This document shows, piece by piece, positions 23,777 through 33,371 of a stretch of DNA of 47,570 nt (positions are counted from its first letter, which is position 1; each line of letters starts with the position of its first letter). The notes under the pieces were generated by a model that saw only the letters and a list, made by a program, of their open reading frames with translations, ran no database searches and was not told the origin of the DNA. Origin of the DNA: Ilumatobacteraceae bacterium (GTDB lineage Bacteria > Actinomycetota > Acidimicrobiia > Acidimicrobiales > Ilumatobacteraceae); contig JAEMRY010000001.1 in assembly GCA_016463105.1 (NCBI GenBank), positions 1-47,570 of the forward strand. Direction: 5' to 3'. Made by a program: the position numbers and the translations under genes.

Positions 23777-26410
23777 CTAGACAATTTCGTTTGCTGCCAG
23801 CAATGAGAGTTGCAGCGCTTCATCAATCGCTTCAACTATTTTTCCGCCTGCTGTTGCAATGTCACCCTTGCCACCGCCACCGCCGCCAACTTTCTTTGCC
23901 GCTTGCGCAATCAAATCTCCGGCAGATGATTTGACTCCGGCGCCTGTTGCTGCCACAAGTGCAACACCACCAGTTGGAGTAACACCACCTAACACGACGG
24001 CCCTAATTGCCACATTGACACGAATCGCGATTGCCAGTTCACGCAAATCACTTGGGGCCAGTCCATCTACACGTTCAACAACGACACCATTTTTCTGTTT
24101 AGCAATTAGCTCACTGGCACGAGACCTCGCAGCAGCAGTGCGAAGTGATTTAAGTTCGTCATTTAATTCTTTTACTTCGGCAATTTTACGAGAAACTGCG
24201 TCAACAATGGCCTCATTATTCGTGCCGAGCATCTCGCTTACGGCATTTATCTTGCTCATCGCAGCAGATACATAATCAAGTGAGTTCTGACCAGTCACAG
24301 CCTCAATGCGTCGCAAATTTGAACCAATCGAACTTTCTTGCACAATTTTGATCAATCCAATATCGCCAGTTGCCGAAACATGTGTGCCACCACAAAGTTC
24401 AACAGAATCACCCGCTTCAAGGACGCGCACTACGTCACCGTATTTGTCACCGAAGAACGCAATTGCCCCTGCAGCGGTTGCTTCATCTTTAGAAGTTTCA
24501 TAAGCATTAACAGCAACATTGGCGAGAACCTGCGAATTTGCAATTCTTTCAATTTGCTCTACGTCTTGAGTTGATAACGGTGCGTAGTGACTGAAATCAA
24601 ATCGCAAACGCTCAGGCGAGACTAACGAACCAGCTTGTTTTACATGCTCGCCCAATACTTTGCGCAAAGCGTAATGCAACACATGTGTCGCCGTGTGATT
24701 TTTGCGTGTTGCATTGCGTGAAGCAGTATCAATAGTCGCCGTGACTTTTTGACCAACTTTGATTTCACCACGAGTCACGACACCAAGATGCTTGCGTAAA
24801 CCTGGAAGCGCAAATGTTGTGTCAGAAATTTTAATTTCGCCGGTCTCAGTTAGTAGCGTGCCACAGTCACCAACCTGACCACCACTTTCTGCGTAAAAAG
24901 GTGTCGTATCTAGAAATATTTCTAGACCAGTTGCACCCGCATCAATAATCGCCAAAACTTTTGACTGACTTGAATCATCTGTATATCCGACAAAATTAGT
25001 CTGACCATTGCTCTCAAGAATTTCTCGATACGCCAATAGTTGATCGTCTACAGTCTGAGCACCTTTGCGTGCCGACTTGGCGCGAGTGCGCTGGGCACTC
25101 ATTTCGACATCGAACCCAGCAATGTCGACTTCGACATTGCGCTCAGATGCAATCTCTTGGGTCAACTCAAGTGGAAACCCATATGTGTCGTGCAACAAGA
25201 ATGCACTCGAACCACTCAGGGGTGTCGCTTTTTTTGCCTTCTTCGAAACCTTGTCTATAGATTCAAACTCAGTTTCTAAAATCGTTAGTCCATTTTTTAG
25301 TGTTTGACGAAAGCTCTCTTCTTCTTTTGTCAAAACGCCAACAATAAAATCTCTATTAGCCAAAAGCGAAGGATGTGCCTCGCCCATCACATCTATTGCC
25401 GTCTCAACAAGTTTTGGCATTACAAGTTTTTCGGTGCCGAGCAAATAAGCATGGCGCACCGCTCGACGAAAAATTCTTCGAAGCACATATCCGCGACCTT
25501 CATTAGACGGAAACACGCCGTCGTTAACCAGCATCGTTGAAGACCTGGCATGTTCGGCGAGCACGCGCAGAGAAAAACTTGCACGATCTTCGTAGTCGCC
25601 GACTTTATATTTCGCAGAAGTCACAGATTGTGCTTGTTCGATAAGCGGAAACAAAACATCTGTCTCCCAGATCGAATCTTTTCGCTGTTTGAGAGCAAGA
25701 ATTCTTTCAAGCCCGGCACCTGTATCAATCGAGGGTTTGGGCAACGGAGTTCTTGAGCCATCTGCAGCCTGATTGAATTGCATGAAAACGAGGTTCCAGA
25801 ATTCTAAGAAGCGATCACCTTTCGGGTCATTAAGTGGCCCACCGCCAGGGCCAAAGGCCGGACCACGATCAATATGAATTTCAGAGCATGGTCCGCAAGG
25901 GCCAGTGTCACCCATTTGCCAAAAATTATCTGCATCACCCAGACGCTGAATACGATTCATCGGCACACCAACTACGTCGTGCCAAATTTGTTCTGCTTCG
26001 TCGTCGCTTTCGTGAACTGTTATCCAAAGTTGATCACCATCAAAGCCGAACACCTCGGTGACTAACTCCCAACTCCATGGAATCGCTTCGGACTTAAAAT
26101 AATCTCCAAAACTAAAATTGCCGAGCATCTCAAAAAATACACAATGGCGTTTAGTTCGACCAACGTCGTCAAGATCGTTGTGCTTGCCACCAGCGCGCGC
26201 ACACTTCTGCACGCTGACTGCTCTTGAGTACGTAGGTATTTCATCACCGACAAAGTAAGGCTTGAACGGCACCATGCCGGCAACTGTGAACAATATGGTC
26301 GGATCATGTGGAATCAGACTGGCTGACTCAACCTTTGTATGCCCGCGTTGCTCGAAGAAACCAGTAAAAGCTTTGCGTAAATCGTTCGCGGTGCGAATTT
26401 CAGCCGTCAT
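23777..26410 (-). CDS. alaS: Alanyl-tRNA synthetase
   Basis: Class II synthetase that charges tRNA(Ala) and edits mischarged Ser or Gly. The N-terminus has FFEQRGHTKVESASLIP and FTVAGMVPFKPYF. The editing zinc site has HTATHVLHYALR and CGGTHVSATGDIG. The C-Ala domain near the end contains a run of Gly (KVGGGGGGKGD) and closes the protein. ATG 26410 is preferred over the TTG three codons upstream. The mRNA would have no Shine-Dalgarno sequence there. 877 residues is normal. Confidence 0.97.
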   Translation of the reverse strand: MTAEIRTANDLRKAFTGFFEQRGHTKVESASLIPHDPTILFTVAGMVPFKPYFVGDEIPTYSRAVSVQKCARAGGKHNDLDDVGRTKRHCVFFEMLGNFSFGDYFKSEAIPWSWELVTEVFGFDGDQLWITVHESDDEAEQIWHDVVGVPMNRIQRLGDADNFWQMGDTGPCGPCSEIHIDRGPAFGPGGGPLNDPKGDRFLEFWNLVFMQFNQAADGSRTPLPKPSIDTGAGLERILALKQRKDSIWETDVLFPLIEQAQSVTSAKYKVGDYEDRASFSLRVLAEHARSSTMLVNDGVFPSNEGRGYVLRRIFRRAVRHAYLLGTEKLVMPKLVETAIDVMGEAHPSLLANRDFIVGVLTKEEESFRQTLKNGLTILETEFESIDKVSKKAKKATPLSGSSAFLLHDTYGFPLELTQEIASERNVEVDIAGFDVEMSAQRTRAKSARKGAQTVDDQLLAYREILESNGQTNFVGYTDDSSQSKVLAIIDAGATGLEIFLDTTPFYAESGGQVGDCGTLLTETGEIKISDTTFALPGLRKHLGVVTRGEIKVGQKVTATIDTASRNATRKNHTATHVLHYALRKVLGEHVKQAGSLVSPERLRFDFSHYAPLSTQDVEQIERIANSQVLANVAVNAYETSKDEATAAGAIAFFGDKYGDVVRVLEAGDSVELCGGTHVSATGDIGLIKIVQESSIGSNLRRIEAVTGQNSLDYVSAAMSKINAVSEMLGTNNEAIVDAVSRKIAEVKELNDELKSLRTAAARSRASELIAKQKNGVVVERVDGLAPSDLRELAIAIRVNVAIRAVVLGGVTPTGGVALVAATGAGVKSSAGDLIAQAAKKVGGGGGGKGDIATAGGKIVEAIDEALQLSLLAANEIV

Positions 26411-26454
26411 ACACGACAAGCCTACTCTTCGTGTCTAGTCAGAAACCGCCAGGT

Positions 26455-26697
26455 TTAATTGCGAGAATTATCAAAAATCTTTGAAAGTTCTTCGTCGTCA
26501 AGACTTTCGCCCGATGTCAAACCTTGCCAAAGACCGACTAAATAATCCTTCAGAGAACTTGCAATATCAGTCAAAGTGTCGGCAACATTCTCTGACGAAA
26601 ATCGCTCAGATGTTTCATCTGCTTTTTTCTTCATGTAGTTGAGACCAAAAATTGCAGCAGTCGCCCCAAGAAGAAACCAAAAAAGTCGCTTGATCAT
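26455..26697 (-). CDS. Small single-span membrane protein, unknown function
   Basis: 80 residues: a short basic N-terminus (MIKR), one membrane helix at about 5-20 (LFWFLLGATAAIFGL), a KKK stop-transfer cluster, then an acidic amphipathic tail with ENVADTLTDIASSLKDYL. No signal-peptidase site is clear. AAAAGGA lies nine bases upstream of the ATG, which supports real translation. It sits 5 bases after rarA and 44 before alaS. Small membrane proteins are often found at this spot in actinobacteria, but I cannot name a family or role. Confidence 0.75.
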   Translation of the reverse strand: MIKRLFWFLLGATAAIFGLNYMKKKADETSERFSSENVADTLTDIASSLKDYLVGLWQGLTSGESLDDEELSKIFDNSRN

Positions 26698-26702
26698 GAT
26701 CG

Positions 26703-28022
26703 TTAATCCTTTTCGCTAGATTTTTTAATTTGCTGTTCTAACCGCTTAGCAATTTCAATCTCCAAGCCGTGCTCGCTCGGTGTGTAGTACTCAGTCTGCC
26801 TAGAGATCGACCCTTTTGCTTCGTCGGGCAAATATTGCTGCGAAACCCAACCCCTTGGGTCATCGTGCGGGTAGATATAGCCAACTCCGTGTCCGAATTC
26901 TTTTGCAGCCTGATAATGACCATCTCGCAAATGCGCCGGAACCTCGCTAGTCACACCCTTGCGAATATCTTCGCGAGCAGACCAAATGCCAATTGCAACA
27001 CGATTGCTTTTCGGTGCTGTCGCCAAGTAAACGACTGCTTGCGCCAAATTAAGTTGAGCCTCAGGCAAACCCACATGTTCTAGCGCGCTTGCGGCCGCTA
27101 CTGCTACAACTAACGCATTCGGATCTGCCATACCGATATCTTCGCTTGCCAAAATCACAAGTCGGCGTGCGATAAATCTTGCATCGTCTCCAGATTCGAG
27201 CATTCGTGCCAACCAAAATAATCCTGCCTGAGGATCAGAACCACGAATACTTTTAATAAACGCGGATACGACATCGTAGTGATCGTCTCGTCCGTAACGC
27301 AGCGCGCTCATGCCAAGTGCAGCATTGACATGATCAATCGTCACTGTCTGTTGTTTTTCGTGAGCGAGTGCGCAAGCAACTTCAAGTGCGGTCAGTGCTT
27401 GACGAGCATCTCCGCCTGAACGCGTCGCAAGTGCATCAAGTGCTTCTGGTTGCGCCTGTGCGCCTTCGGCAATGACACCACGCTCAAGCAAAATTCGAAC
27501 ATCCTCAACTAGTAACGGCTCAAGACGAAATAAAGTGCTGCGACTGCGCAACGGTGAATTGATTTCAAAATATGGGTTTTCTGTTGTCGCGCCAATCAAC
27601 GTGATGATTCCTGTTTCAACAGATGGCAGCAACGCATCTTGTTGAGATGTTGAGAACCGATGAATCTCGTCGATAAACACGATGGTGCCGCGACCAAATT
27701 GTCCAAGTCGATCTGAAGCACGGTCAATAACTTCGCGAACATCTTTCACACCCGCGCTGACAGCCGAGAGTCTCTCAAAATAACGCTGTGTAGTTAGCGC
27801 TACGACTTCGGCAAGCGTCGTCTTGCCCGTGCCAGGTGGCCCCCAAAAAATTACTGAAGAAAGTCGGTCTTGCTCAATCAGTGCACGAAGCGGTGAGCCT
27901 TTGGCAACTAGATGGCTTTGCCCAACAATCTCGTCAAGTGATCTCGGACGCATTCGCGCCGCTAACGGGGCTTGTGATTTCAGTTGCTCAGCAGCAGCAC
28001 TACTGAACAAGTCGTCTTTCAT
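26703..28022 (-). CDS. rarA: RarA/MgsA replication-associated recombination ATPase
   Basis: AAA+ ATPase related to clamp loaders and RuvB that acts at stalled forks. Walker A GPPGTGKTT is at 61-69 and Walker B FIDEIHRFSTSQQD follows. GATTENPYFEINSPLRSRSTLF contains sensor 1 and the Arg finger region. The C-terminal tetramerisation domain (EVPAHLRDGHY, GYIYPHDDPRGWV) is complete. 439 residues is normal. It overlaps the aspS stop by 4 bases. Confidence 0.95.
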   Translation of the reverse strand: MKDDLFSSAAAEQLKSQAPLAARMRPRSLDEIVGQSHLVAKGSPLRALIEQDRLSSVIFWGPPGTGKTTLAEVVALTTQRYFERLSAVSAGVKDVREVIDRASDRLGQFGRGTIVFIDEIHRFSTSQQDALLPSVETGIITLIGATTENPYFEINSPLRSRSTLFRLEPLLVEDVRILLERGVIAEGAQAQPEALDALATRSGGDARQALTALEVACALAHEKQQTVTIDHVNAALGMSALRYGRDDHYDVVSAFIKSIRGSDPQAGLFWLARMLESGDDARFIARRLVILASEDIGMADPNALVVAVAAASALEHVGLPEAQLNLAQAVVYLATAPKSNRVAIGIWSAREDIRKGVTSEVPAHLRDGHYQAAKEFGHGVGYIYPHDDPRGWVSQQYLPDEAKGSISRQTEYYTPSEHGLEIEIAKRLEQQIKKSSEKD

Positions 28023-29788
28023 TTTGCAGCTGGTGGCAACAACCTGATTCCTAAATCTTTGAGTTGCGCTGGGTCAACAGTCGTCGGTGCATTTGTCATT
28101 GGGTCAGAACCAGATTGAGTTTTCGGAAACGCAATTACTTCGCGAATATTGTCTTCACCGGCGAGAATCGCTGTCAAGCGATCGATACCGAATGCAAACC
28201 CGCCATGCGGAGGCGCCCCATATTTGAACGGTTGTAAGAAAAACCCAAATCGATGGTCGGCATCTTCGTCAGATATACCAAGTTGACGAAATACGCGCCG
28301 TTGCAACTCTGGTTCATGAATTCGAATCGACCCAGAACCAAGTTCCCATCCGTTAAGCACAAGGTCATAAGCCAACGCACGAACAGTCAACGGATCACTC
28401 TCGAGACGATCTATATCTTCAGGATGCGGATGACAGAAAGGGTGATGACCTGGTTGCGGCAATTTCGTTGTTGGATTAATACCCACGAACATTGGAAAGT
28501 CAACCACCCATACATATCTATATGGACCTTCGTGTACCGGCGGACGACCTAAATCATTGCGCAACTGACCCAATACAGAACATGTTGTCGACCATGTATC
28601 AGCAACGATCAAAATCAAGTCACCTGCAACTGCACCAGTCTGTGAAACCAATGCTGTCTGCTCAGCCACCGAAAGAAATTTCGCGACAGGTGATTCAAGC
28701 GCACCAGTCTCGCCCACTTTTAACCACACGAGTCCTTTGGCGCCGAGTTTTTTAGCCCGCTCAGTGAGAGCGTCTAATTTATTGCGGCCGCTTGCTGCTT
28801 GTTGCGGATAATCGGCATTCGCCACACAAATTGCTTTAATCGACTCGGCAGATGCAAAAGCCTTAAATTCAGTGGCTTGAAAGATGCTGGTGATTTCAAC
28901 AAGTTTCATTTCGAAACGTAAATCTGGCTTATCGATTCCGTAATTATTCATTGCCTCGTGCCAAGTCATTCGCTCAATCGGTGGCGGCTCTGAACCAGTG
29001 GCAGCTTTTGCAGCCGCAATAACGGCCGTCGAGATCATCGCAATTACGTCGTCTTTGTCTACAAAACTCATTTCAGCATCAAGTTGCATGAACTCATACT
29101 GACGATCGGCGCGCAAATCTTCGTCGCGCAAACACTTGGCGATTTGATAATAACGATCCATTCCGGCGACCATCAACAATTGCTTCCATAATTGTGGCGA
29201 TTGTGGCAATGCATAGAACGAACCAGGTTCGTTGCGCGACGGCACCAAAAATTCACGCGCACCTTCTGGGGTGCTCGGCATCAATAATGGCGTTTCGATT
29301 TCAGTGAAACCTTGTGACTCCATTGATTTGCGAATCGCCGAGTTGATTGCTGCACGCAGTCGCAAGTTTTTCTGCATTCGTTCTCGGCGAATATCTAAGT
29401 AGCGATATTTGAGACGGACATTTTCGTCAACATCATCTCCGCGTTGGTCAATCGGAAATGGTGGCGGCTCGGCATTATTTAAAACTTCAATTTTGCATTC
29501 TGCCAACTCAACCCCACCTGTTGGGATATTTGAATTAACTGTTCCGGCAGGACGAGCCTGAACCTTTCCGGTCACACGAATCACCCATTCGCTTCGCACG
29601 TCCACCGAGTTGTCAACAACGCATTGCACGATGCCACTGAAGTCTCGTAAATCTAAGAAAGCAAGGTGCTCGCCGTGCTCACGGCGACGACCTACCCATC
29701 CACACAAAGTGACAACCTGCCCAATATTTTCGACACGCATGTCTCCACACAAGTGAGTTCGCAATGCTGTGCTGTTTTTTATGTTCAT
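28019..29788 (-). CDS. aspS: Aspartyl-tRNA synthetase
   Basis: Class IIb synthetase with the bacterial layout: an N-terminal OB fold (LCGWVGRRREHG, DLRDFSGIVQCV), the catalytic core with FLVPSRNEPGSFYALPQSPQLWKQ and FRDEDLRADRQ-like CLRDEDLRADRQYEF, an inserted GAD domain, and motif 3 FGIDRLTAILAG. 589 residues is normal. Whether it also charges tRNA(Asn) depends on whether the genome has asnS or gatCAB, which the window does not show. One base separates it from hisS. Confidence 0.96.
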   Translation of the reverse strand: MNIKNSTALRTHLCGDMRVENIGQVVTLCGWVGRRREHGEHLAFLDLRDFSGIVQCVVDNSVDVRSEWVIRVTGKVQARPAGTVNSNIPTGGVELAECKIEVLNNAEPPPFPIDQRGDDVDENVRLKYRYLDIRRERMQKNLRLRAAINSAIRKSMESQGFTEIETPLLMPSTPEGAREFLVPSRNEPGSFYALPQSPQLWKQLLMVAGMDRYYQIAKCLRDEDLRADRQYEFMQLDAEMSFVDKDDVIAMISTAVIAAAKAATGSEPPPIERMTWHEAMNNYGIDKPDLRFEMKLVEITSIFQATEFKAFASAESIKAICVANADYPQQAASGRNKLDALTERAKKLGAKGLVWLKVGETGALESPVAKFLSVAEQTALVSQTGAVAGDLILIVADTWSTTCSVLGQLRNDLGRPPVHEGPYRYVWVVDFPMFVGINPTTKLPQPGHHPFCHPHPEDIDRLESDPLTVRALAYDLVLNGWELGSGSIRIHEPELQRRVFRQLGISDEDADHRFGFFLQPFKYGAPPHGGFAFGIDRLTAILAGEDNIREVIAFPKTQSGSDPMTNAPTTVDPAQLKDLGIRLLPPAAK

Positions 29789-29789
29789 T

Positions 29790-31040
29790 TTATTTTAAAA
29801 CCTTTTTTAATTCGTTGAAGATATCTTTTCGAGACACGACATACTGCTCGCCAGAACCCATCGGACGCAACATGATTGTCGAATTAGCCACTTCGTCGGA
29901 GCCGATTATTAGGGCAACGCGCGCGCCACTTCGATCGGCAGACTTCATTTGAGCCTTGATACTGCGCAAGTCGTAGGCCCGATCAGCGCTGAAACCATTT
30001 GCGCGCAGTTGGTGACATAGATCATGAGCGTGTGTGCCATCCACCGTGTCGACTACGAACACATCTACATCAGTTTGCGGCGCAGCAAAAACTCCTTCGG
30101 CATCACATGCCAAAAGTGTGCGGTCAAGCCCTAACGCAAAACCGATTCCTGAAGTTGCCGGCCCTCCGAGTGCTTCAACAAGTCCGTCATATCTTCCGCC
30201 GCCACCAATCGCAGTGTGGGCTGCATCTAATGCAGTTGAGACAAACTCAAATGTCGTGCGACGATAATAATCAAGACCACGCACCAATCGATCATTAATT
30301 TTGTACGAAATATTTAACGCATCAAGAGCGCTCAAAACTGCAGCAAAGTGATCTGCCGATTGCTTGCTTATAGATTCGCGAATTGCTGGTGCGCCAGCAA
30401 TTATTTCTTGATCGGGCTCACGTTTTGAATCTAAGACACGCAATGGATTGCGTGTCAGAGTTGCTTTACTCTCGGCAGTCAGCGATGATTCATGCTTCGA
30501 GAAATACTTTGCCAGCAGGTTTGAATATGCTTCTCGATCGCCGCCGTCGCCAAGCGTGTTAATCGAAAGTTCTACGTGATTTAACCCAAGCGCAGAATAA
30601 AACATCGACGCAAGGGCGATTACTTCGGCGTCTAAAAATGCGTCGTCGACCCCGAGTGCTTCTATGCCTACTTGGTCAAACTGTCGATATCTGCCCTGCT
30701 GGGGTTTCTCGTAGCGAAAGTTTGGACCCGAATACCAAACTTTCCACGGAGTTACTGGTCGATGTTCAACGAACGCGCGGCAAACACTTGCAGTTTGCTC
30801 AGGGCGCAAAGCAACGTGTCGACCACCTTTGTCATGGAAGTCGTACATCTCTTTGGTTACAACCTCGGTGGCTTCTCCGAGTCGCAAAAAAACATCGAGG
30901 TCTTCAAACATCGGCGGGATGATGTAGTTATAGCCAGCAGATTCGACCGTCTTGGCAAAGACTTCTTGAAATGCCCGCCAACGCGCCGAGTGCGGCGCCA
31001 AAATATCGCGAGTTCCGGGCGAAGTCTTAAAATCAGGCAC
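29790..31040 (-). CDS. hisS: Histidyl-tRNA synthetase
   Basis: Class II synthetase. Motif 2 lies in FRYEKPQQGRYRQFDQVG. The histidine-binding motifs are LVRGLDYYRRTTFEF and GGGRYDGLVEALGG, and motif 3 is GIGFALGLDR. The C-terminal anticodon domain follows. 416 residues is normal. The start is GTG 31040 with a weak ribosome binding site. A 7-base-arm inverted repeat sits in the 57-base gap upstream. The pair rel-hisS is conserved in actinobacteria. Confidence 0.96.
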   Translation of the reverse strand: MPDFKTSPGTRDILAPHSARWRAFQEVFAKTVESAGYNYIIPPMFEDLDVFLRLGEATEVVTKEMYDFHDKGGRHVALRPEQTASVCRAFVEHRPVTPWKVWYSGPNFRYEKPQQGRYRQFDQVGIEALGVDDAFLDAEVIALASMFYSALGLNHVELSINTLGDGGDREAYSNLLAKYFSKHESSLTAESKATLTRNPLRVLDSKREPDQEIIAGAPAIRESISKQSADHFAAVLSALDALNISYKINDRLVRGLDYYRRTTFEFVSTALDAAHTAIGGGGRYDGLVEALGGPATSGIGFALGLDRTLLACDAEGVFAAPQTDVDVFVVDTVDGTHAHDLCHQLRANGFSADRAYDLRSIKAQMKSADRSGARVALIIGSDEVANSTIMLRPMGSGEQYVVSRKDIFNELKKVLK

Positions 31041-31085
31041 GCGTGAAGGCTAGACCTTTTGACGAGAAAAGTTAATCATCTTATT

Positions 31086-31102
31086 GATAACAGGCTGTTA
31101 TC
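31086..31102. repeat. Inverted repeat at the rel/hisS junction
   Basis: GATAACA-GGC-TGTTATC: perfect 7-base arms around a 3-base centre. It overlaps the rel stop codon (31098-31100) and lies 46 bases before the hisS start. The stem is AT-rich and no immediate T run follows on the minus strand, so an intrinsic terminator is doubtful. An operator, an mRNA processing hairpin or chance are all possible. Confidence 0.4.
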
Positions 31103-33356
31103 TCGTCGCAGACGGGTGGTTCGCCTCTTCTGCTTCTAAGTCTTCATTGGGGCTACCTGGCATGACCCTGTTCGCATCGTAAACACCATCAATTCGTTTA
31201 ATCATCCGCAGTACTGACTGCAAATGACCAGGGTCTGCAAACTCGAATTCGAAACGCATCTTCGCAACACGGTCAGCACCAGTATGAGTTGTGCAAGCAA
31301 CGATGTTTACATGTTCGTCTGACAGAGCGTTAGCCACATCGCGAAGAAGACGAGAACGATCTAACGCAACTACTTCGACTGCCGCAATAAAAACTGCATC
31401 AGAGTTATCTGACGACCAATCGACATCAACTAAACGTGCTGAGTCTTGTGCCACGAGTGACGCAGCATTTGCGCAATCGGCACGGTGCACAGTGACGCCA
31501 CGCCCCTTAGTAACAAAACCCATAACTTCATCGCCGGGCACCGGCGTACAACAACGTGACAGCCGAACCATCACATCGGGCATTCCTTCTATATGCACAC
31601 CGTTTCGTTGAGGCGAGGAAGTCTTATTTGCGCTAACTGAAGACATCGACAACTGGTCGGGCTGAACGCCATCACGCATTCGCTTAGACATTCGATCGAC
31701 AATTTCTACGGCATCAATTCGCTGATCACCAATTGCGGCGAAAAAAGTGTCGGCATCTGCGAAATCAAGTAGTGCGATCTCGTCATTAAGAACTTGCGAC
31801 GAAAGAATCTTTTGCGCTGGCAAACCAACCTGACGCAATCGCTCGATCAGTTCATCTCTGCCATTTTCAACTAAGTCTTCTAGGCGTTCACGAGTGATCC
31901 ATTGCTTGATTTTGCTTCGAGCCTTTGGTGAAACAACAAAAGCAAGCCAGTCTTGCGAAGGTTCGCTGGTCTCACCTTGCGAAACGAGAACTTCGCAAGT
32001 GTCACCAGATATCAGTTTGTGATCAAGTGGCACGAGTCGGCCATTGACACGCGCGCCCATGCAACTGTGTCCAACTTCGGTATGAACCGCGTATGCAAAA
32101 TCGACAGGAGTAGACAAAACCGGAAGTGTAATTACTCGACCTTTAGGAGTAAAAATAAAAAGTTCATCTTGTTCAAGATCGGTTTTTAAAATTTCTAAGA
32201 ACTGACTTGGATCGGAGACCTCTCCTTGCCAATCGATTATTCGGTTCAACCAGTCAATATCGCCTTGCGAAACTACATCTTTGTAGGCCCAGTGTGAGGC
32301 GACTCCCCATTCGGCACGTTGGTGCATTTCGCGAGTACGAATCTGTACTTCAATTGGCTTTCCACCTGCACCAACAACTGTCGTGTGCAGCGATTGATAC
32401 AAATTGAATTTAGGCATTGCAATGTAATCTTTGAACCGGCCCACAATCGGCTTCCAATGTCCGTGAATTGCCCCGAGTACCGTGTAGCAATCTTTTTCTG
32501 AGTCAACCACAATTCGAATTGCCATCAAGTCATAAATATCATCAAAGTCTCTACCTTTTTGAACCATCTTTTCGTAGATGCTCCATAAATGTTTGCCACG
32601 AGCGGTGAGATCTGCGTTTATCTTGACTTCAGTTAGCCATTGCTGAACTTGGCCAATTGTTTTTGCTAGATATACATTGCGTTCAGGAGCGCGAGTCGCA
32701 ACTAGATGGTCTAACTCTGCATACCGTTTTGGATATAGCGCCGCAAACGAAAGATCTTCGAGTTGCTGTTTAATTTCTTGCATTCCGAGTCGGTGCGCCA
32801 ACGGGGCATAAATATCAAGTGTCTCTTGAGCAACCCTTTGTTGTTTTTCATATGAAACGGCCGCAATCGTGCGCATGTTGTGCAGTCGATCTGCGAGTTT
32901 GATCATTAACACACGCAAATCTTTAGCCATTGCTACGAGCATCTTGCGCATCGTTGCTGCTTGCTGAGCTTCTTTAGAGTCAAACTGCAACCGCTCAAGT
33001 TTGGTGACACCATCTACGATTGTCGAAACTTCAGCGCCGAAGTTGCTCTCAACATCTGCGAGAGTTATCTCGGTGTCTTCGACAGCGTCATGCAACAATG
33101 CTGCAGCGATCGAAACTTCATCAAGGCCAATATCGGCGACAATTCGAGCCACCGCAATCGGATGATTGATATACAACTCTCCACTCGATCTATTTTGTGA
33201 AGCGTGTGCAGAACGGGCCATTTCATAAGCCGCGTTAATCAACGAAACAGAACCTTTTGGATGACGCGACTTATATGCGCTCAGCAAAGGAGAGAGTTCC
33301 TCGGCAATTGTCGTGTTCTGGCGCCGCCACGGCAGCACCCTAGATGAGGTGCCCAT
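31098..33356 (-). CDS. rel: Bifunctional (p)ppGpp synthetase/hydrolase Rel
   Basis: Stringent-response enzyme that makes and degrades (p)ppGpp. The hydrolase domain is intact: H65 in INHPIAV, H89 and D90 in LLHDAVEDT, D156 in KLADRLHN. The synthetase domain carries RFKD (307-310), the form typical of bifunctional enzymes, followed by YQSLHTTV. TGS (about 397-460), helical, zinc-finger-like and C-terminal ACT (about 670-740) domains complete the 752 residues. It follows secF by 15 bases. SecD-secF-rel-hisS is a known actinobacterial order. Confidence 0.95.
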   Translation of the reverse strand: MGTSSRVLPWRRQNTTIAEELSPLLSAYKSRHPKGSVSLINAAYEMARSAHASQNRSSGELYINHPIAVARIVADIGLDEVSIAAALLHDAVEDTEITLADVESNFGAEVSTIVDGVTKLERLQFDSKEAQQAATMRKMLVAMAKDLRVLMIKLADRLHNMRTIAAVSYEKQQRVAQETLDIYAPLAHRLGMQEIKQQLEDLSFAALYPKRYAELDHLVATRAPERNVYLAKTIGQVQQWLTEVKINADLTARGKHLWSIYEKMVQKGRDFDDIYDLMAIRIVVDSEKDCYTVLGAIHGHWKPIVGRFKDYIAMPKFNLYQSLHTTVVGAGGKPIEVQIRTREMHQRAEWGVASHWAYKDVVSQGDIDWLNRIIDWQGEVSDPSQFLEILKTDLEQDELFIFTPKGRVITLPVLSTPVDFAYAVHTEVGHSCMGARVNGRLVPLDHKLISGDTCEVLVSQGETSEPSQDWLAFVVSPKARSKIKQWITRERLEDLVENGRDELIERLRQVGLPAQKILSSQVLNDEIALLDFADADTFFAAIGDQRIDAVEIVDRMSKRMRDGVQPDQLSMSSVSANKTSSPQRNGVHIEGMPDVMVRLSRCCTPVPGDEVMGFVTKGRGVTVHRADCANAASLVAQDSARLVDVDWSSDNSDAVFIAAVEVVALDRSRLLRDVANALSDEHVNIVACTTHTGADRVAKMRFEFEFADPGHLQSVLRMIKRIDGVYDANRVMPGSPNEDLEAEEANHPSATR

Positions 33357-33371
33357 GTCTAAAGCGTAGTG

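Noticed and set aside
26411..26454. T-box leader before alaS (also considered before hisS and aspS)
   Set aside because: The spacers are 44, 57 and 1 bases, far too short for a T-box element.
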